NCBI GenBank assembly: GCA_028678965.1
Contig: JAJRCM010000087.1
Location: 1 to 21,311, forward strand
Direction: 5' to 3'
Source: Methanomicrobiales archaeon
Lineage (GTDB): Archaea; Halobacteriota; Methanomicrobia; Methanomicrobiales; JACTUA01
Length of the DNA: 21,311 bases
Below, in pieces: positions 1 to 7,637 of the stretch. The position numbers were made by a program, and so were the translations under genes. The notes beneath the pieces are model-generated. The model did no database searches and was not told the origin of the DNA. It was given only the letters and a program-made list of their open reading frames with translations. The stretch's first letter is position 1. Each line of letters begins with the position of its first letter.

Positions 1-371
1 GGAGATCCTGAAACCGGGTCAAAGATCACTGCAACCTCATCGTCAGATTCCACGACTCCCTGCCGGTACATGTGATAAATAACCCCGATACCCTCCATAC
101 CAAGCGTGTCAAGTTCCGCGCTGCGCAGCGCTCCCATGCTCGAAGCACCGATGACCCGCACCCCTCGTTCAAGGGCGCTGAGGATCTCCCGGTGACCGAC
201 TGCACATTCCTGGAAAAATACCCCATCGATCAGGCAGATAATCTCTGCTCCATCGTCCACCGCCCGCGTCATATCTCCCCTCGCTGCGGGGGGACGGAAG
301 GTGGCATCCACAATGCGCCGGGCTTCGTCAAGCGGGAGTGATGGGCCGAGAAAAACGATGATCTTGGGCAT
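1..371 (-). CDS. tfuA: TfuA-related McrA-glycine thioamidation protein (3' part outside the window)
   Basis: TfuA-family protein that partners YcaO in converting a peptide-bond oxygen to sulfur; in methanogens the pair makes the thioglycine of McrA, the large subunit of methyl-coenzyme M reductase. About 123 residues are visible from the ATG at 371; the C-terminus lies before base 1. The N-terminus MPKIIVFLGPSLP, then EIICLIDGVFF, and the core VIGASSMGALRSAEL followed by GMEGIG and a tyrosine-rich stretch, are typical of TfuA. The start lies inside the end of ycaO, a 44-base overlap, so the two are surely one transcript and may be translationally coupled. The McrA role is inferred from the YcaO partner and the methanogen setting; the family also serves other thioamidated peptides in bacteria. 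Confidence 0.88.
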   Translation of the reverse strand, partial: MPKIIVFLGPSLPLDEARRIVDATFRPPAARGDMTRAVDDGAEIICLIDGVFFQECAVGHREILSALERGVRVIGASSMGALRSAELDTLGMEGIGVIYHMYRQGVVESDDEVAVIFDPVSGS

Positions 372-1545
372 GTCTGCACCGTTCTCCCCTGCGGTCAGGG
401 TCAATCGCATATATCTCCAGGCCAGGAACGATTACCCTGACCACAGGAATATCGATCTCTGGTCTGGTCAGATCCACCGCAATGACCTGCTCAATGCCCC
501 GTGCATGAAGGGTACGGAGGATGAGAGTGATATCATCCAGGAAGTCCGGGGTATCGCAAGAATGGATCTCATTGAACTCAACAGAATTTTTCGCCTCAAA
601 CCAGTGCCGGTTTATTCTTTTTGTCCTTTCATATCCCATTTTTTTGCGGAACTCAGCGACGGTTGTATCCTCCCGTGCACCGTGAATCTGGGTGAGCCTG
701 CTCTGGGCAACTTCACTTAGTGCCCGAATAGCAGCGATGGTCGCATTGGTATGGGTACCCATACCGATAGTGAGGAGAGCGGGATCCTTCAGCATGACAT
801 CATCCGCCACCGCTGCGATAGTGGGGATACCAATGTCGCTTGTGATGTCCCGCAACTGAATGTCGATACCATTGCTTGTGAACCGGTTCGCCATCTCTCC
901 TACCATCGTATCATCAGTGAGGACAATACGTGGGCCGGCATCCTTTAATGTCTCCACGAGGGACCACGCATCCCGTTCAATCACTTCAGCGAGAGCATGA
1001 AATACTGCCTCCTCTAGCGTGTTCCCCGAGGCAAGCCCATTGGTGCTTGTCCTGAACAGGGGCGGAACAAATTTGGGAAGAGGATGGTACACGGCATGAG
1101 CTGGCACGAAGATCGGCTGGTTGCTTACCAGGTCATGTCCTTCCACCCACATGAGAGGCGCTTCCGGGTCTGAACCCAGGGGAAGGATCAGATCAGCAGG
1201 ATTGAGGGTGAGACCTTCCATCCCCATCTCACGGTAGGTCCGTATCACTGGGTCAGTAAACTGGTATTCGCCTGAGTACCGTTCAATCCCCTCCATCATC
1301 GCTGAGACCCTCGCTGCAAGGGGGGTGGCACCTTTCCCATTGTAAACCGTAATAGCACCAGCTTTCGCGGTCGGGCGTATGCAGGAGAAAACCGGAATCC
1401 CCACCCGATCAAGCTGGGTGATGTCGGCGACTCTGGTAATGCCGGCAGCAGGGAGCCGGCTCTCCGCTTTCAGGAGTGTCTCGTCAAGGGAGACTGCTCG
1501 CTGGGTCTCTTTACTGTACAGCTTCTTGCAGGAACGGAGTTTCAT
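328..1545 (-). CDS. ycaO: YcaO-related McrA-glycine thioamidation enzyme
   Basis: ATP-dependent YcaO cyclodehydratase-family enzyme. With TfuA it phosphorylates the backbone amide of the McrA glycine and installs sulfur to give thioglycine. From the chosen start the protein has 405 residues. The YcaO ATP/Mg signature is present: GATPLAARVSAMMEGIERYS at about 72-91 (with the ExxxE pair) and STNGLASGNTLEEA followed by AEVIERDA at about 167-193. The ATG at 1545 is chosen because GGTGA lies four bases upstream and MKLRSC resembles family N-termini as remembered. An in-frame ATG at 1602 would give 424 residues and also has a weak AGGT upstream. The C-terminus runs 44 bases into tfuA, so the last ~14 codons are read in two frames. 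Stand-alone YcaO proteins of other pathways exist, but the TfuA neighbour points to McrA. Confidence 0.9.
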   Translation of the reverse strand: MKLRSCKKLYSKETQRAVSLDETLLKAESRLPAAGITRVADITQLDRVGIPVFSCIRPTAKAGAITVYNGKGATPLAARVSAMMEGIERYSGEYQFTDPVIRTYREMGMEGLTLNPADLILPLGSDPEAPLMWVEGHDLVSNQPIFVPAHAVYHPLPKFVPPLFRTSTNGLASGNTLEEAVFHALAEVIERDAWSLVETLKDAGPRIVLTDDTMVGEMANRFTSNGIDIQLRDITSDIGIPTIAAVADDVMLKDPALLTIGMGTHTNATIAAIRALSEVAQSRLTQIHGAREDTTVAEFRKKMGYERTKRINRHWFEAKNSVEFNEIHSCDTPDFLDDITLILRTLHARGIEQVIAVDLTRPEIDIPVVRVIVPGLEIYAIDPDRRGERCRHAQDHRFSRPITPA

Positions 1546-1691
1546 GTACTCACCGAAGCCTTCAGGCGTCATCGAGCCAGAATGGGAGGGATCATTCTCC
1601 ATAGTGGTTGACCTGCCACTGCATAAATCTCCCCTGATAGAGAGCACGGAGGGGAAAGCATTTGTATCCTCCGCATACAGCTGTCACTCGC

Positions 1692-2105
1692 ATGTACCGT
1701 ACTACCTTCACCGTCACCACCCATGGTGAGGGTGATATCTGTAATATCACCTCTCACGTGCAGCGAGCTGTCCATGAAAGTGGCATTGATAATGGCATCG
1801 TTCACCTTTTTGTGACTCACTCGACCGCGGCGCTCACCACCATTGAGTATGAGGAGGGTGTGCTCGCCGACCTGCAGCGGGCACTCTCCGTTCTGGCTCC
1901 GAACGATATCCCCTACGCACATGACCGTGCGTGGGGGGACGGCAATGGCCGGTCGCATGTCAAAGCAGCCCTTGTGGGGCCCTCACTCACCATTCCTGTC
2001 TCCAATGGTATGCCCGTCTGTGGTACCTGGCAGCAGGTGGTCCTTCTGGAACTCGATGTCCGGAAAGGAAGGACGAGAAGCATCATCTGCACGGTGGCAG
2101 GATAA
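1692..2105 (+). CDS. yjbQ: YjbQ / UPF0047 family protein (secondary thiamine-phosphate synthase type)
   Basis: Small single-domain protein of 137 residues, the usual length for the YjbQ/UPF0047 family. Members have weak thiamine-phosphate synthase activity in complementation tests, but their true role is unsettled. Family marks are HLFVTHSTAALTT near residues 39-51, YAHDRAWGDGNGRSH (a His-rich metal/anion site), and GTWQQVVLLELD near the C-terminus. The ATG at 1692 gives the family-like start MYRTTFTV; an in-frame TTG at 1662 would add ten residues and is less likely. It is divergent from ycaO–tfuA and convergent with the UPF0147 gene, 13 bases stop to stop. No good Shine–Dalgarno precedes the start, so a leaderless mRNA is possible. 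Confidence 0.88.
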   Translation: MYRTTFTVTTHGEGDICNITSHVQRAVHESGIDNGIVHLFVTHSTAALTTIEYEEGVLADLQRALSVLAPNDIPYAHDRAWGDGNGRSHVKAALVGPSLTIPVSNGMPVCGTWQQVVLLELDVRKGRTRSIICTVAG

Positions 2106-2112
2106 AAAAAAA
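2104..2112 (-). terminator. T9 tract after the UPF0147 gene
   Basis: Nine consecutive A on the plus strand give a T9 run on the minus strand, beginning six bases after the UPF0147 stop. Runs of T are the main archaeal intrinsic termination signal. The same bases include the stop codon of yjbQ, so the convergent genes share this gap. Confidence 0.6.
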
Positions 2113-2118
2113 GTGGAC

Positions 2119-2382
2119 TCAATCCAGAGGAACAGTTTCCAGCTGGGAGACCAGCTCCCATATTTTGGTACGGGCGTGTACCGGCATATTGGGGTCATTG
2201 CTTATCTCATCGATAAGGGAGATCGCGGTAGCCGCGCGAAACCCGATACTTTTTGCCCCATTCATCAATACACCCCTCGTCTCATCGGCCACACGGCGGA
2301 TATTGCGGGGAATGGAGGGATCCTCCATGATCTGCTGCAGCATCTGGATGCAATACTGGACTGTCTGCTCAGGCGTGGGCAC
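2119..2382 (-). CDS. UPF0147 family protein
   Basis: Protein of 87 residues belonging to UPF0147, an archaea-restricted family of small helical proteins with no known function. The recognisable core is [15 protein letters not shown], followed by [20 protein letters not shown] and a helical end. The start codon is GTG at 2382: GGTGA lies four bases upstream (2387-2391 on this strand), and a TATA element centred near 2421 would put transcription start at about 2394. Length and start agree with the family. It is divergent from the zinc protein gene at 2449, with which it seems to share a promoter. Confidence 0.9.
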   Translation of the reverse strand: MPTPEQTVQYCIQMLQQIMEDPSIPRNIRRVADETRGVLMNGAKSIGFRAATAISLIDEISNDPNMPVHARTKIWELVSQLETVPLD

Positions 2383-2415
2383 GAAATCACCTTCCTATTA
2401 TTAATCATGTGAAGC

Positions 2416-2425
2416 CATATATAAG
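2416..2425. promoter_or_regulatory. Shared, near-palindromic TATA box for two divergent genes
   Basis: CATATATAAG is the only strong TATA element between the GTG at 2382 and the ATG at 2449. Read rightward, its centre (about 2421) is 28 bases before the ATG at 2449, implying a leaderless mRNA. Read leftward, it predicts a start near 2394 and a 12-base leader containing GGTGA. The two-way use is inferred from spacing alone. Confidence 0.55.
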
Positions 2426-2448
2426 TTCACAGAGAGAGTGGCCTCGAT

Positions 2449-2826
2449 ATGGCAGAGAGAGCACCGGACGTGATCATGGCGGAGTATCTCCTGAACGGAG
2501 GTAAAATGCTGGCAAAAACGTGCCAGGTGTGCGGAGCACCGCTCTTTGAATACAAAGGAGAGACGAAGTGTGTGGTCTGCGAGGAGAGGAAAAAGAGCCC
2601 GCAGGCTTCCAGTGATTTAACGGAGGTTCAGAAGACGATGCAGAAGGAGATGGAGATCCAGCCGGTTAGGGGAGCAGTTAGTGACCGTATACAGGAGGAG
2701 CTGACCATCACCATCCTCACTCTCTGCCAGCGAGTCAGAGAGGAGCCCGAGCCGGAGCGTTGCCTGGCGCTGGTGGAATGCCTGAGTACCAGCATTGAGG
2801 CTCTCCAGCGGATCCGTCACCCGTAA
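2449..2826 (+). CDS. ZNRD2 / Sjögren-scleroderma autoantigen 1 (p27) family zinc protein
   Basis: Protein of 125 residues with an N-terminal helix (MAEYLLNGGKML, about 10-21), then a zinc-ribbon-like C25-x2-C28 … C41-x2-C44 around CQVCGAPLFEYKGETKCVVC. A charged linker and a C-terminal helical region follow. This is the architecture of the autoantigen p27 (ZNRD2) family, found in most archaea and in eukaryotes, whose molecular role is not established. The ATG at 2449 sits 28 bases after the centre of a TATA box, so translation probably begins on a leaderless transcript. The last ten bases overlap the convergent end of hef. Confidence 0.82.
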   Translation: MAERAPDVIMAEYLLNGGKMLAKTCQVCGAPLFEYKGETKCVVCEERKKSPQASSDLTEVQKTMQKEMEIQPVRGAVSDRIQEELTITILTLCQRVREEPEPERCLALVECLSTSIEALQRIRHP

Positions 2827-5051
2827 GGGTGCCGCAGTAGCTCCCATATTCCTTCTGCAGTTTTTTCTCCAATACCATGGATAGATACGAGGTCTTCACG
2901 TTCAGCATTGATCAGATCCCGAATGGTACCGAAATGTTCGAGAAGCAACCGTGCATGCTTCAGACCGACCCCGGGGAGAGAAGCAATGAGATATTCCTGC
3001 TGCTCCTTTAGAGACCGATAACTCTTGTGGGGATGGAGTTTCCCTTCCTGGGGCTGGTCAGCTGCCCGTCGTGCCAGTACAAGGAGCATATGGGCAGTCT
3101 CACCTGCATCCTTCGTGAAGAGCACAGGTATCCCCATATCCACCGCAATGGCAGCCAGTGTCCCCCGTACTGCATTGGGGTGGATATCCCTGATGGTGAA
3201 GAGATCGCCCCCTTCAATGATCATCACCGGACGAGGTGCTGCCGCGGCAAGCATGGTCAGCTGACCAAAGAGATTACGATCGACCAGGGTATTCATGAAG
3301 TCCACGGTGGTTTTTCTCTCAACCAGGATGCGATCCCCAATAGCATAATCTCCCTGTTCGAGCCGCTGAAGGGTAATACGGGCCCCCAGTTCAGAGAGTA
3401 CCTCTACTACTTGGGAGGAGGATTCGCGATCATCAACCGTGATGGCGGGGCCATCCTGCAGGAATGCTGAAATTTTCATTTGTCCTGTGACAGCCGGTTC
3501 CGCAGGTGCAGGGCGATCCCCCATACTCCTGATCTCGGAGAGCATCGCCCGCTCCTTTGTCTGGCTGACATAGCGATACGCCTCATCGGAGGTCCCCTTG
3601 GTAACAAGAACAATGATTCTTCCCCTTCCGGTGCGCCCTGTCCTCCCTTTCCGCTGGATACTTCGTATCTCGGAAGGTACCGCTTCATAGAAAATAACGA
3701 GATCGGTCGATGGAACGTCCAGCCCTTCCTCGCCAACTGATGTAGCAATAAGGACTTTCAGCTCACCTGCCCGAAAGCGGTTGAGTATCTCCAGCTGTTT
3801 TTTCTGGGAGAATCCCCGGTCTGCATCGCGTGTTGCCTGCCCAATAAACCGTTCTGCAGGGATCCCCTCCGCCCGAAGGGCATCAGACAGGAGCTGTACC
3901 GTATCCCGATAGGAGGCAAAGATGATGCTCCGGCTCTCAGGGGATGAGACGAGCTGCGCCTTTATCAGCGAGATAGCGATACCCAGCTTGGGATGGCGCT
4001 CTTCCTGCCATTCCTTTGAGGCGAGATACAGGTGACGGAACTGCGGGTCACGGGCAAGCCTCACACTGGCCTTCGATCCGCCAGGTGCGTTTCCCTCGTG
4101 AGCCAGTTTCTCCAGATATCGTTTCAGCGCTTCACTCCCCTGCGATTCGACAAGCGCGATAGCATGCCGGATCTTCATGATCTCAGCATGGATTGAGGCT
4201 GCCCCGTATGCACTCCGATCTCGGTTCCTGATTCGCTCCTGTATCTGCATCTGGATTCCATTGAGGGCTTTCATGGTGAGGTGCTGTCGTTTGGGGACGG
4301 TGAAATGCAGCTTCGCCAGTGCCTGCAGGCGTATTTCCACCAGGCGTTGTAATACGTCAAGAGCCTGGCCGAGCGAATCAGGAAGGTCTATGGTGATGAA
4401 TTGCAGGTCCCGCTCGTGAATATAGGGTCTGACATCGGGGTCGCTCTCTACCCTGGTCTCGACAATCTCGATCCCCAGGTTATGGCATACCTCATCTACA
4501 CGAGCCCGATCACCTCCCGGTGAAGCAGTCATAGCGAGGATAAGGGGTCGTCGCGCAGTTGTTAAGTACCGCCGGGCAAGATAGACATAGGCATAGTTCC
4601 CCACCGCACGGTGGCATTCATCGACAATAAGGAGAGATACTTCTTCCAGGCCGTAGCGTCCTGCGATCACATCATTTTTTATTACCTGGGGGGTGGCGAA
4701 AATGACCTGTGCTTCCACCCACCCTGCCGTGCGATCTTCAATGGGAGTCTCGCCGGTGAACATGACCATAGAGGGAGTATTGACTGCTGGAGCCTCCCCT
4801 GGCACGAGGAACTGGGTAAAAAACCGGAGATGCTGTTCCACCAGGGGTTTGGTAGGAGCAAGGACGAGCACCTTGCCACCCTCGTTTTTAAGCCGTGATG
4901 CGACGACGAGAAGTGCGATTGCTGTCTTTCCCAGCCCGGTAGGGAGAACCACCATGGTATTCCCGTCGAGAGCCCGCATCGCGATCGCCAGCTGGTATTC
5001 CCGCTCTTCCAGCGCCTCGCAGCGGATGAGGGAGTGGGTGATGAACTTCAT
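2817..5051 (-). CDS. hef: Hef-type helicase/ERCC4 nuclease for stalled replication forks
   Basis: Hef (FANCM/XPF homologue) of 744 residues that unwinds and cleaves branched DNA at stalled forks. Superfamily 2 helicase motifs: Walker A LPTGLGKTA (36-44), DECH (144-147), TASPGG (175-180), TSVGEEGLD (436-444) and QRKGRTGRTGRG (465-476). An ERCC4 nuclease domain follows, with VDDRE (538-542) and ERKT (577-580), then helix-hairpin-helix repeats SLPGVGLKHARLL and SIHGIGEKTAEGI at the C-terminus. The helicase and nuclease residues all look intact, and both halves sit in one frame as in full-length archaeal Hef. Its ATG overlaps the glyS stop in ATGA, so it is translated behind glyS. Confidence 0.95.
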   Translation of the reverse strand: MKFITHSLIRCEALEEREYQLAIAMRALDGNTMVVLPTGLGKTAIALLVVASRLKNEGGKVLVLAPTKPLVEQHLRFFTQFLVPGEAPAVNTPSMVMFTGETPIEDRTAGWVEAQVIFATPQVIKNDVIAGRYGLEEVSLLIVDECHRAVGNYAYVYLARRYLTTARRPLILAMTASPGGDRARVDEVCHNLGIEIVETRVESDPDVRPYIHERDLQFITIDLPDSLGQALDVLQRLVEIRLQALAKLHFTVPKRQHLTMKALNGIQMQIQERIRNRDRSAYGAASIHAEIMKIRHAIALVESQGSEALKRYLEKLAHEGNAPGGSKASVRLARDPQFRHLYLASKEWQEERHPKLGIAISLIKAQLVSSPESRSIIFASYRDTVQLLSDALRAEGIPAERFIGQATRDADRGFSQKKQLEILNRFRAGELKVLIATSVGEEGLDVPSTDLVIFYEAVPSEIRSIQRKGRTGRTGRGRIIVLVTKGTSDEAYRYVSQTKERAMLSEIRSMGDRPAPAEPAVTGQMKISAFLQDGPAITVDDRESSSQVVEVLSELGARITLQRLEQGDYAIGDRILVERKTTVDFMNTLVDRNLFGQLTMLAAAAPRPVMIIEGGDLFTIRDIHPNAVRGTLAAIAVDMGIPVLFTKDAGETAHMLLVLARRAADQPQEGKLHPHKSYRSLKEQQEYLIASLPGVGLKHARLLLEHFGTIRDLINAEREDLVSIHGIGEKTAEGIWELLRHPYG

Positions 5052-6769
5052 ACGTTCAACTGACTGAAGGTCAGTGTACCCCTGATGAGGGATCTCAGGA
5101 TCTCGGGCACTTTCTCTATCGGAACCCGCACCTGTGCCATGCTGTCACGTTCACGGATGGTGACCGTGCCATCATCCTTGGTCTCGTAATCGATGGTGAT
5201 GGCATAGGGTGTTCCGACCTCATCCTGCCGCCTGTACCGACGACCTATGGCTCCATTATCATCGTACTCTGCTACCATGTTTTCGGCAGCGAGGGAGTCA
5301 ACCAGGGTATGTGCAAACTCGTCAAGACCATCTCGGGGCATGAGGGGAAACACAGCTACCTGTACCGGAGCGACCCATGGTGGGAACCGGAGGACCCGGC
5401 GGAGCTCCCCTTCCACTTCCTCTTCTGTATATGAGTGTTCCAGCACCGCATAGATCATACGGTCGATCCCATAGGAGGGTTCGATCACATGGGGGACAAC
5501 CTCTTCTCCCCTGACTTCCACCGTCTCATCCTTCACTTCATAGAGCTCCGGCGGCACGTGGATCAACTCATTCTCCAGGGTTATCTCCATCCCTTGATCA
5601 CCCGGTATACCATGCTCGATCGCTTCGGCCACCTTCTTTGCACGGTTCCTGAACCGGGGGCCAAGACGGCCCATATTGGGGATAATACGGCGCCGCTGTA
5701 CCACGAGGGGTGTCTCGTACGGGATGTATGCGGTAAACGACAGGCCACTGTGAGCAGCATGTGCTTTCAGGTCGTAATCGGTTCGGTCAGCAATCCCCAC
5801 CACCTCTACCCAGCCAAACCGCGGGGAATGGAATTCGGCATCCCAGCAGTCGGCCGCATAGTGGGCACGCTCATCCATCATGTGCTGACGGAAGCGTATC
5901 TTGGCGGGGTCGACCCCGATGGTCACCAAGATGTCATGAGTTAGGGCAATATAATACGCCACGTACTCGCTGGCGATAATCCCCGCACGGACCGCGTCGC
6001 CCATAGGGATCAATTCCGGTTCCTGACCCTGCTGCTGGTGCAGGCATGAGAGGAGCGGAACGCGATACCCCCGGTACCGTGCGAAGGAGGGATGGTTCTT
6101 CTCCCCGGGGTGGACAAAGATCTCTGCTTCCGCCTGAGTGAACTCCCGGAGACGGATCATGCCCTGCCGCGGTGAGATCTCATTCCGAAAGGCTTTTCCG
6201 ATCTGAACAGCACCAAATGGTAGTTTATCCCGGTAGAATCGGAGAAGCCTCCCAAAATCGGTGAACATCCCCTGGGCTGTTTCCGGGCGCAGGTACCCTT
6301 TCCGCTGGGACCCCGGTCCGATACTCGTCTGGAACATCAGGTTGAAATCGAAGACCGCGACAGGACCAAGTTTTGTCCCACACGACGTGCAGGGGACGTG
6401 GCGCAGTACCTCTGCGATGGCGTCATGGGATCCTCCTCCTGGCCATTTCCCTCCTGCAGCAGCAACCACATGGTCTGCCCGTAAATACTCACCGCAGTGA
6501 GGGCACTGGCACATTATATCGCTGAACCCCTTCACGTGTCCTGAAGCCACGAAAATGGGTTCAATTCCGATGGTGGGGCACTCAATCTCATAGTATCCTT
6601 CCCGCACCACATAAAAATCCCGCCAGATATTCTCTATTTTCCGTTTCATCATGGCCCCGAGAGGACCGTAGTCCACAAACCCTGCGACAGAACCGTAACA
6701 TTCTGCAGCAGGCCAGATGAAACCTCGGCGTTTCGCGAGTTCCATGACATTCTCATAGATATCGGTCAT
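5048..6769 (-). CDS. glyS: Glycyl-tRNA synthetase, archaeal/eukaryotic homodimeric type
   Basis: Class II synthetase of 573 residues that charges tRNA-Gly in the cytoplasm. Seen in order: KRRGFIWPAAECYG near residue 13, a zinc-binding insert with C89-x2-C92 and C127-x2-C130, motif 2 FRNEISPRQGMIRLREF (194-210), a long catalytic insertion, motif 3 around PSYGIDRMIYAVLE, and a C-terminal anticodon-binding domain. The ATG at 6769 gives the usual N-terminus MTDIYENVMELAKRRG; the frame is open another 33 codons upstream, but that part is not family-like. A TTTTATC element (6808-6815) would start transcription about 15 bases before it. It overlaps hef by ATGA at its end and is divergent from the HTH gene at 6983. 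Confidence 0.96.
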   Translation of the reverse strand: MTDIYENVMELAKRRGFIWPAAECYGSVAGFVDYGPLGAMMKRKIENIWRDFYVVREGYYEIECPTIGIEPIFVASGHVKGFSDIMCQCPHCGEYLRADHVVAAAGGKWPGGGSHDAIAEVLRHVPCTSCGTKLGPVAVFDFNLMFQTSIGPGSQRKGYLRPETAQGMFTDFGRLLRFYRDKLPFGAVQIGKAFRNEISPRQGMIRLREFTQAEAEIFVHPGEKNHPSFARYRGYRVPLLSCLHQQQGQEPELIPMGDAVRAGIIASEYVAYYIALTHDILVTIGVDPAKIRFRQHMMDERAHYAADCWDAEFHSPRFGWVEVVGIADRTDYDLKAHAAHSGLSFTAYIPYETPLVVQRRRIIPNMGRLGPRFRNRAKKVAEAIEHGIPGDQGMEITLENELIHVPPELYEVKDETVEVRGEEVVPHVIEPSYGIDRMIYAVLEHSYTEEEVEGELRRVLRFPPWVAPVQVAVFPLMPRDGLDEFAHTLVDSLAAENMVAEYDDNGAIGRRYRRQDEVGTPYAITIDYETKDDGTVTIRERDSMAQVRVPIEKVPEILRSLIRGTLTFSQLNV

Positions 6770-6773
6770 CACA

Positions 6774-6786
6774 ACCACAATGTGGT
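6774..6786. promoter_or_regulatory. 13-base inverted repeat just upstream of glyS
   Basis: ACCACAATGTGGT has two 6-base arms that are exact reverse complements around one central base. It ends five bases before the glyS ATG and covers the predicted transcription start, so it could be an operator or a small leader hairpin. No ligand or regulator can be named. Confidence 0.3.
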
Positions 6787-6807
6787 ACGTACGTGAGATG
6801 ATAAGAG

Positions 6808-6815
6808 ATAAAACA
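6808..6815 (-). promoter_or_regulatory. Probable TATA box of glyS
   Basis: TTTTATCT on the minus strand, centred about 42 bases before the glyS ATG, would place transcription start near 6784. It is A/T-rich but not a perfect TATA; a second candidate (TTTTTATC near 6880) would give a leader of about 85 bases. Confidence 0.35.
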
Positions 6816-6932
6816 CCTCGTGTGACTCGTTCATTCACTGTGCCAACCGATTTGAGAGGGATAATCAACGACGGAACTGATAAAAATCCCGTGTTTTACA
6901 TTCGTTCCCGTCCATTTCTTCCATATCGTTAC

Positions 6933-6941
6933 TATTAAATA
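6933..6941 (+). promoter_or_regulatory. TATA box of the HTH gene at 6983
   Basis: TATTAAATA is centred about 46 bases before the ATG, predicting a transcription start near 6964 and a leader of roughly 19 bases. The leader holds GTGAG, a weak Shine–Dalgarno, eight bases before the ATG. Confidence 0.5.
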
Positions 6942-6982
6942 CAATAAGAAGGATTTTATTCCGTATTTAGTGTGAGATAGTA

Positions 6983-7594
6983 ATGCAGACCAACACCAGA
7001 AAGCAGCAACTCTTCGAGCTCTTCATCAACATCACTAACAAAACGAAAATTGTTGAGCCAATGAAGAAAATACATGGATCTCTCCGAGATAAAGACGCCA
7101 TCGAACGTGAGATTGCCCTTATCATGCGGGAGATTCTGGACCATGGGCTATTCAAGACAAAGCTCACACCGCGGCAACTTGCCCACCTCGTGATACTTTT
7201 TCATGAAGGAAAAAACGACACTGAGATTGCCCGCTCACTAGGAGATGAAAAGCTCTCCAAGACCGTGGCCCGCGCCCGGGTGAGGCTGAAGCTATTTCGT
7301 GAGCTGGACTTCAATATGCCCTTTGATCGAGAGCGGATGGAATACCTGGTGAATTCAGGCAAGACTATGAAAGAGGTGAGCGAGGAGCTGGGGATCAGTC
7401 CCTCAACCCTGCGGGAGTATCGCCACATTGTCGAACAGGAAAATGACGCTACCATTGACGATTACCTTGACCGGATAATAGGGGTGATGGAGGATCGGGA
7501 TCTTACCGAACAGATGACCCGAGGTCTCACTGATGATGGGCTTTCTGAAGCTATCGATATCACCGAGGCTGACCTGGCTGATATGATGCAATGA
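6983..7594 (+). CDS. Double helix-turn-helix protein, 'conditioned medium-induced protein 4'-like
   Basis: Soluble, charged protein of 203 residues. Two helix-turn-helix-like segments are visible: LFHEGKNDTEIARSLGDEKL (about 72-91) followed by a basic helix, and VNSGKTMKEVSEELGISPST (about 123-142) followed by LREYRHIVE. The acidic C-terminal quarter carries EQMTRGLTDDGLSEA. This layout resembles, from memory, the haloarchaeal 'conditioned medium-induced protein 4' (Cmi4) family, named for induction by spent medium and likely DNA-binding; no target is known. It is divergent from glyS and followed by a UPF0173 hydrolase 43 bases downstream, with a T7 run in the gap. The family name is a recollection; the HTH reading stands on the sequence. 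Confidence 0.7.
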   Translation: MQTNTRKQQLFELFINITNKTKIVEPMKKIHGSLRDKDAIEREIALIMREILDHGLFKTKLTPRQLAHLVILFHEGKNDTEIARSLGDEKLSKTVARARVRLKLFRELDFNMPFDRERMEYLVNSGKTMKEVSEELGISPSTLREYRHIVEQENDATIDDYLDRIIGVMEDRDLTEQMTRGLTDDGLSEAIDITEADLADMMQ

Positions 7595-7606
7595 ATAAAC
7601 CGCAAC

Positions 7607-7613
7607 TTTTTTT
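7607..7613 (+). terminator. T7 tract after the HTH gene
   Basis: Seven T begin 12 bases after the stop at 7594 and precede the next gene at 7638, as expected for an archaeal T-tract terminator. Partial read-through into the next gene is possible because the gap is short. Confidence 0.5.
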
Positions 7614-7637
7614 CCATCACGACCCCGTGACTTCTCT

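Noticed and set aside
1662..1691. TTG start ten codons upstream for YjbQ
   Set aside because: The added residues do not look like the family N-terminus, and ATG at 1692 fits better.
6770..6868. N-terminal extension of GlyRS by 33 residues
   Set aside because: The extension spans the promoter-like and palindromic bases, and the protein proper starts with the family sequence MTDIYENVMELA.
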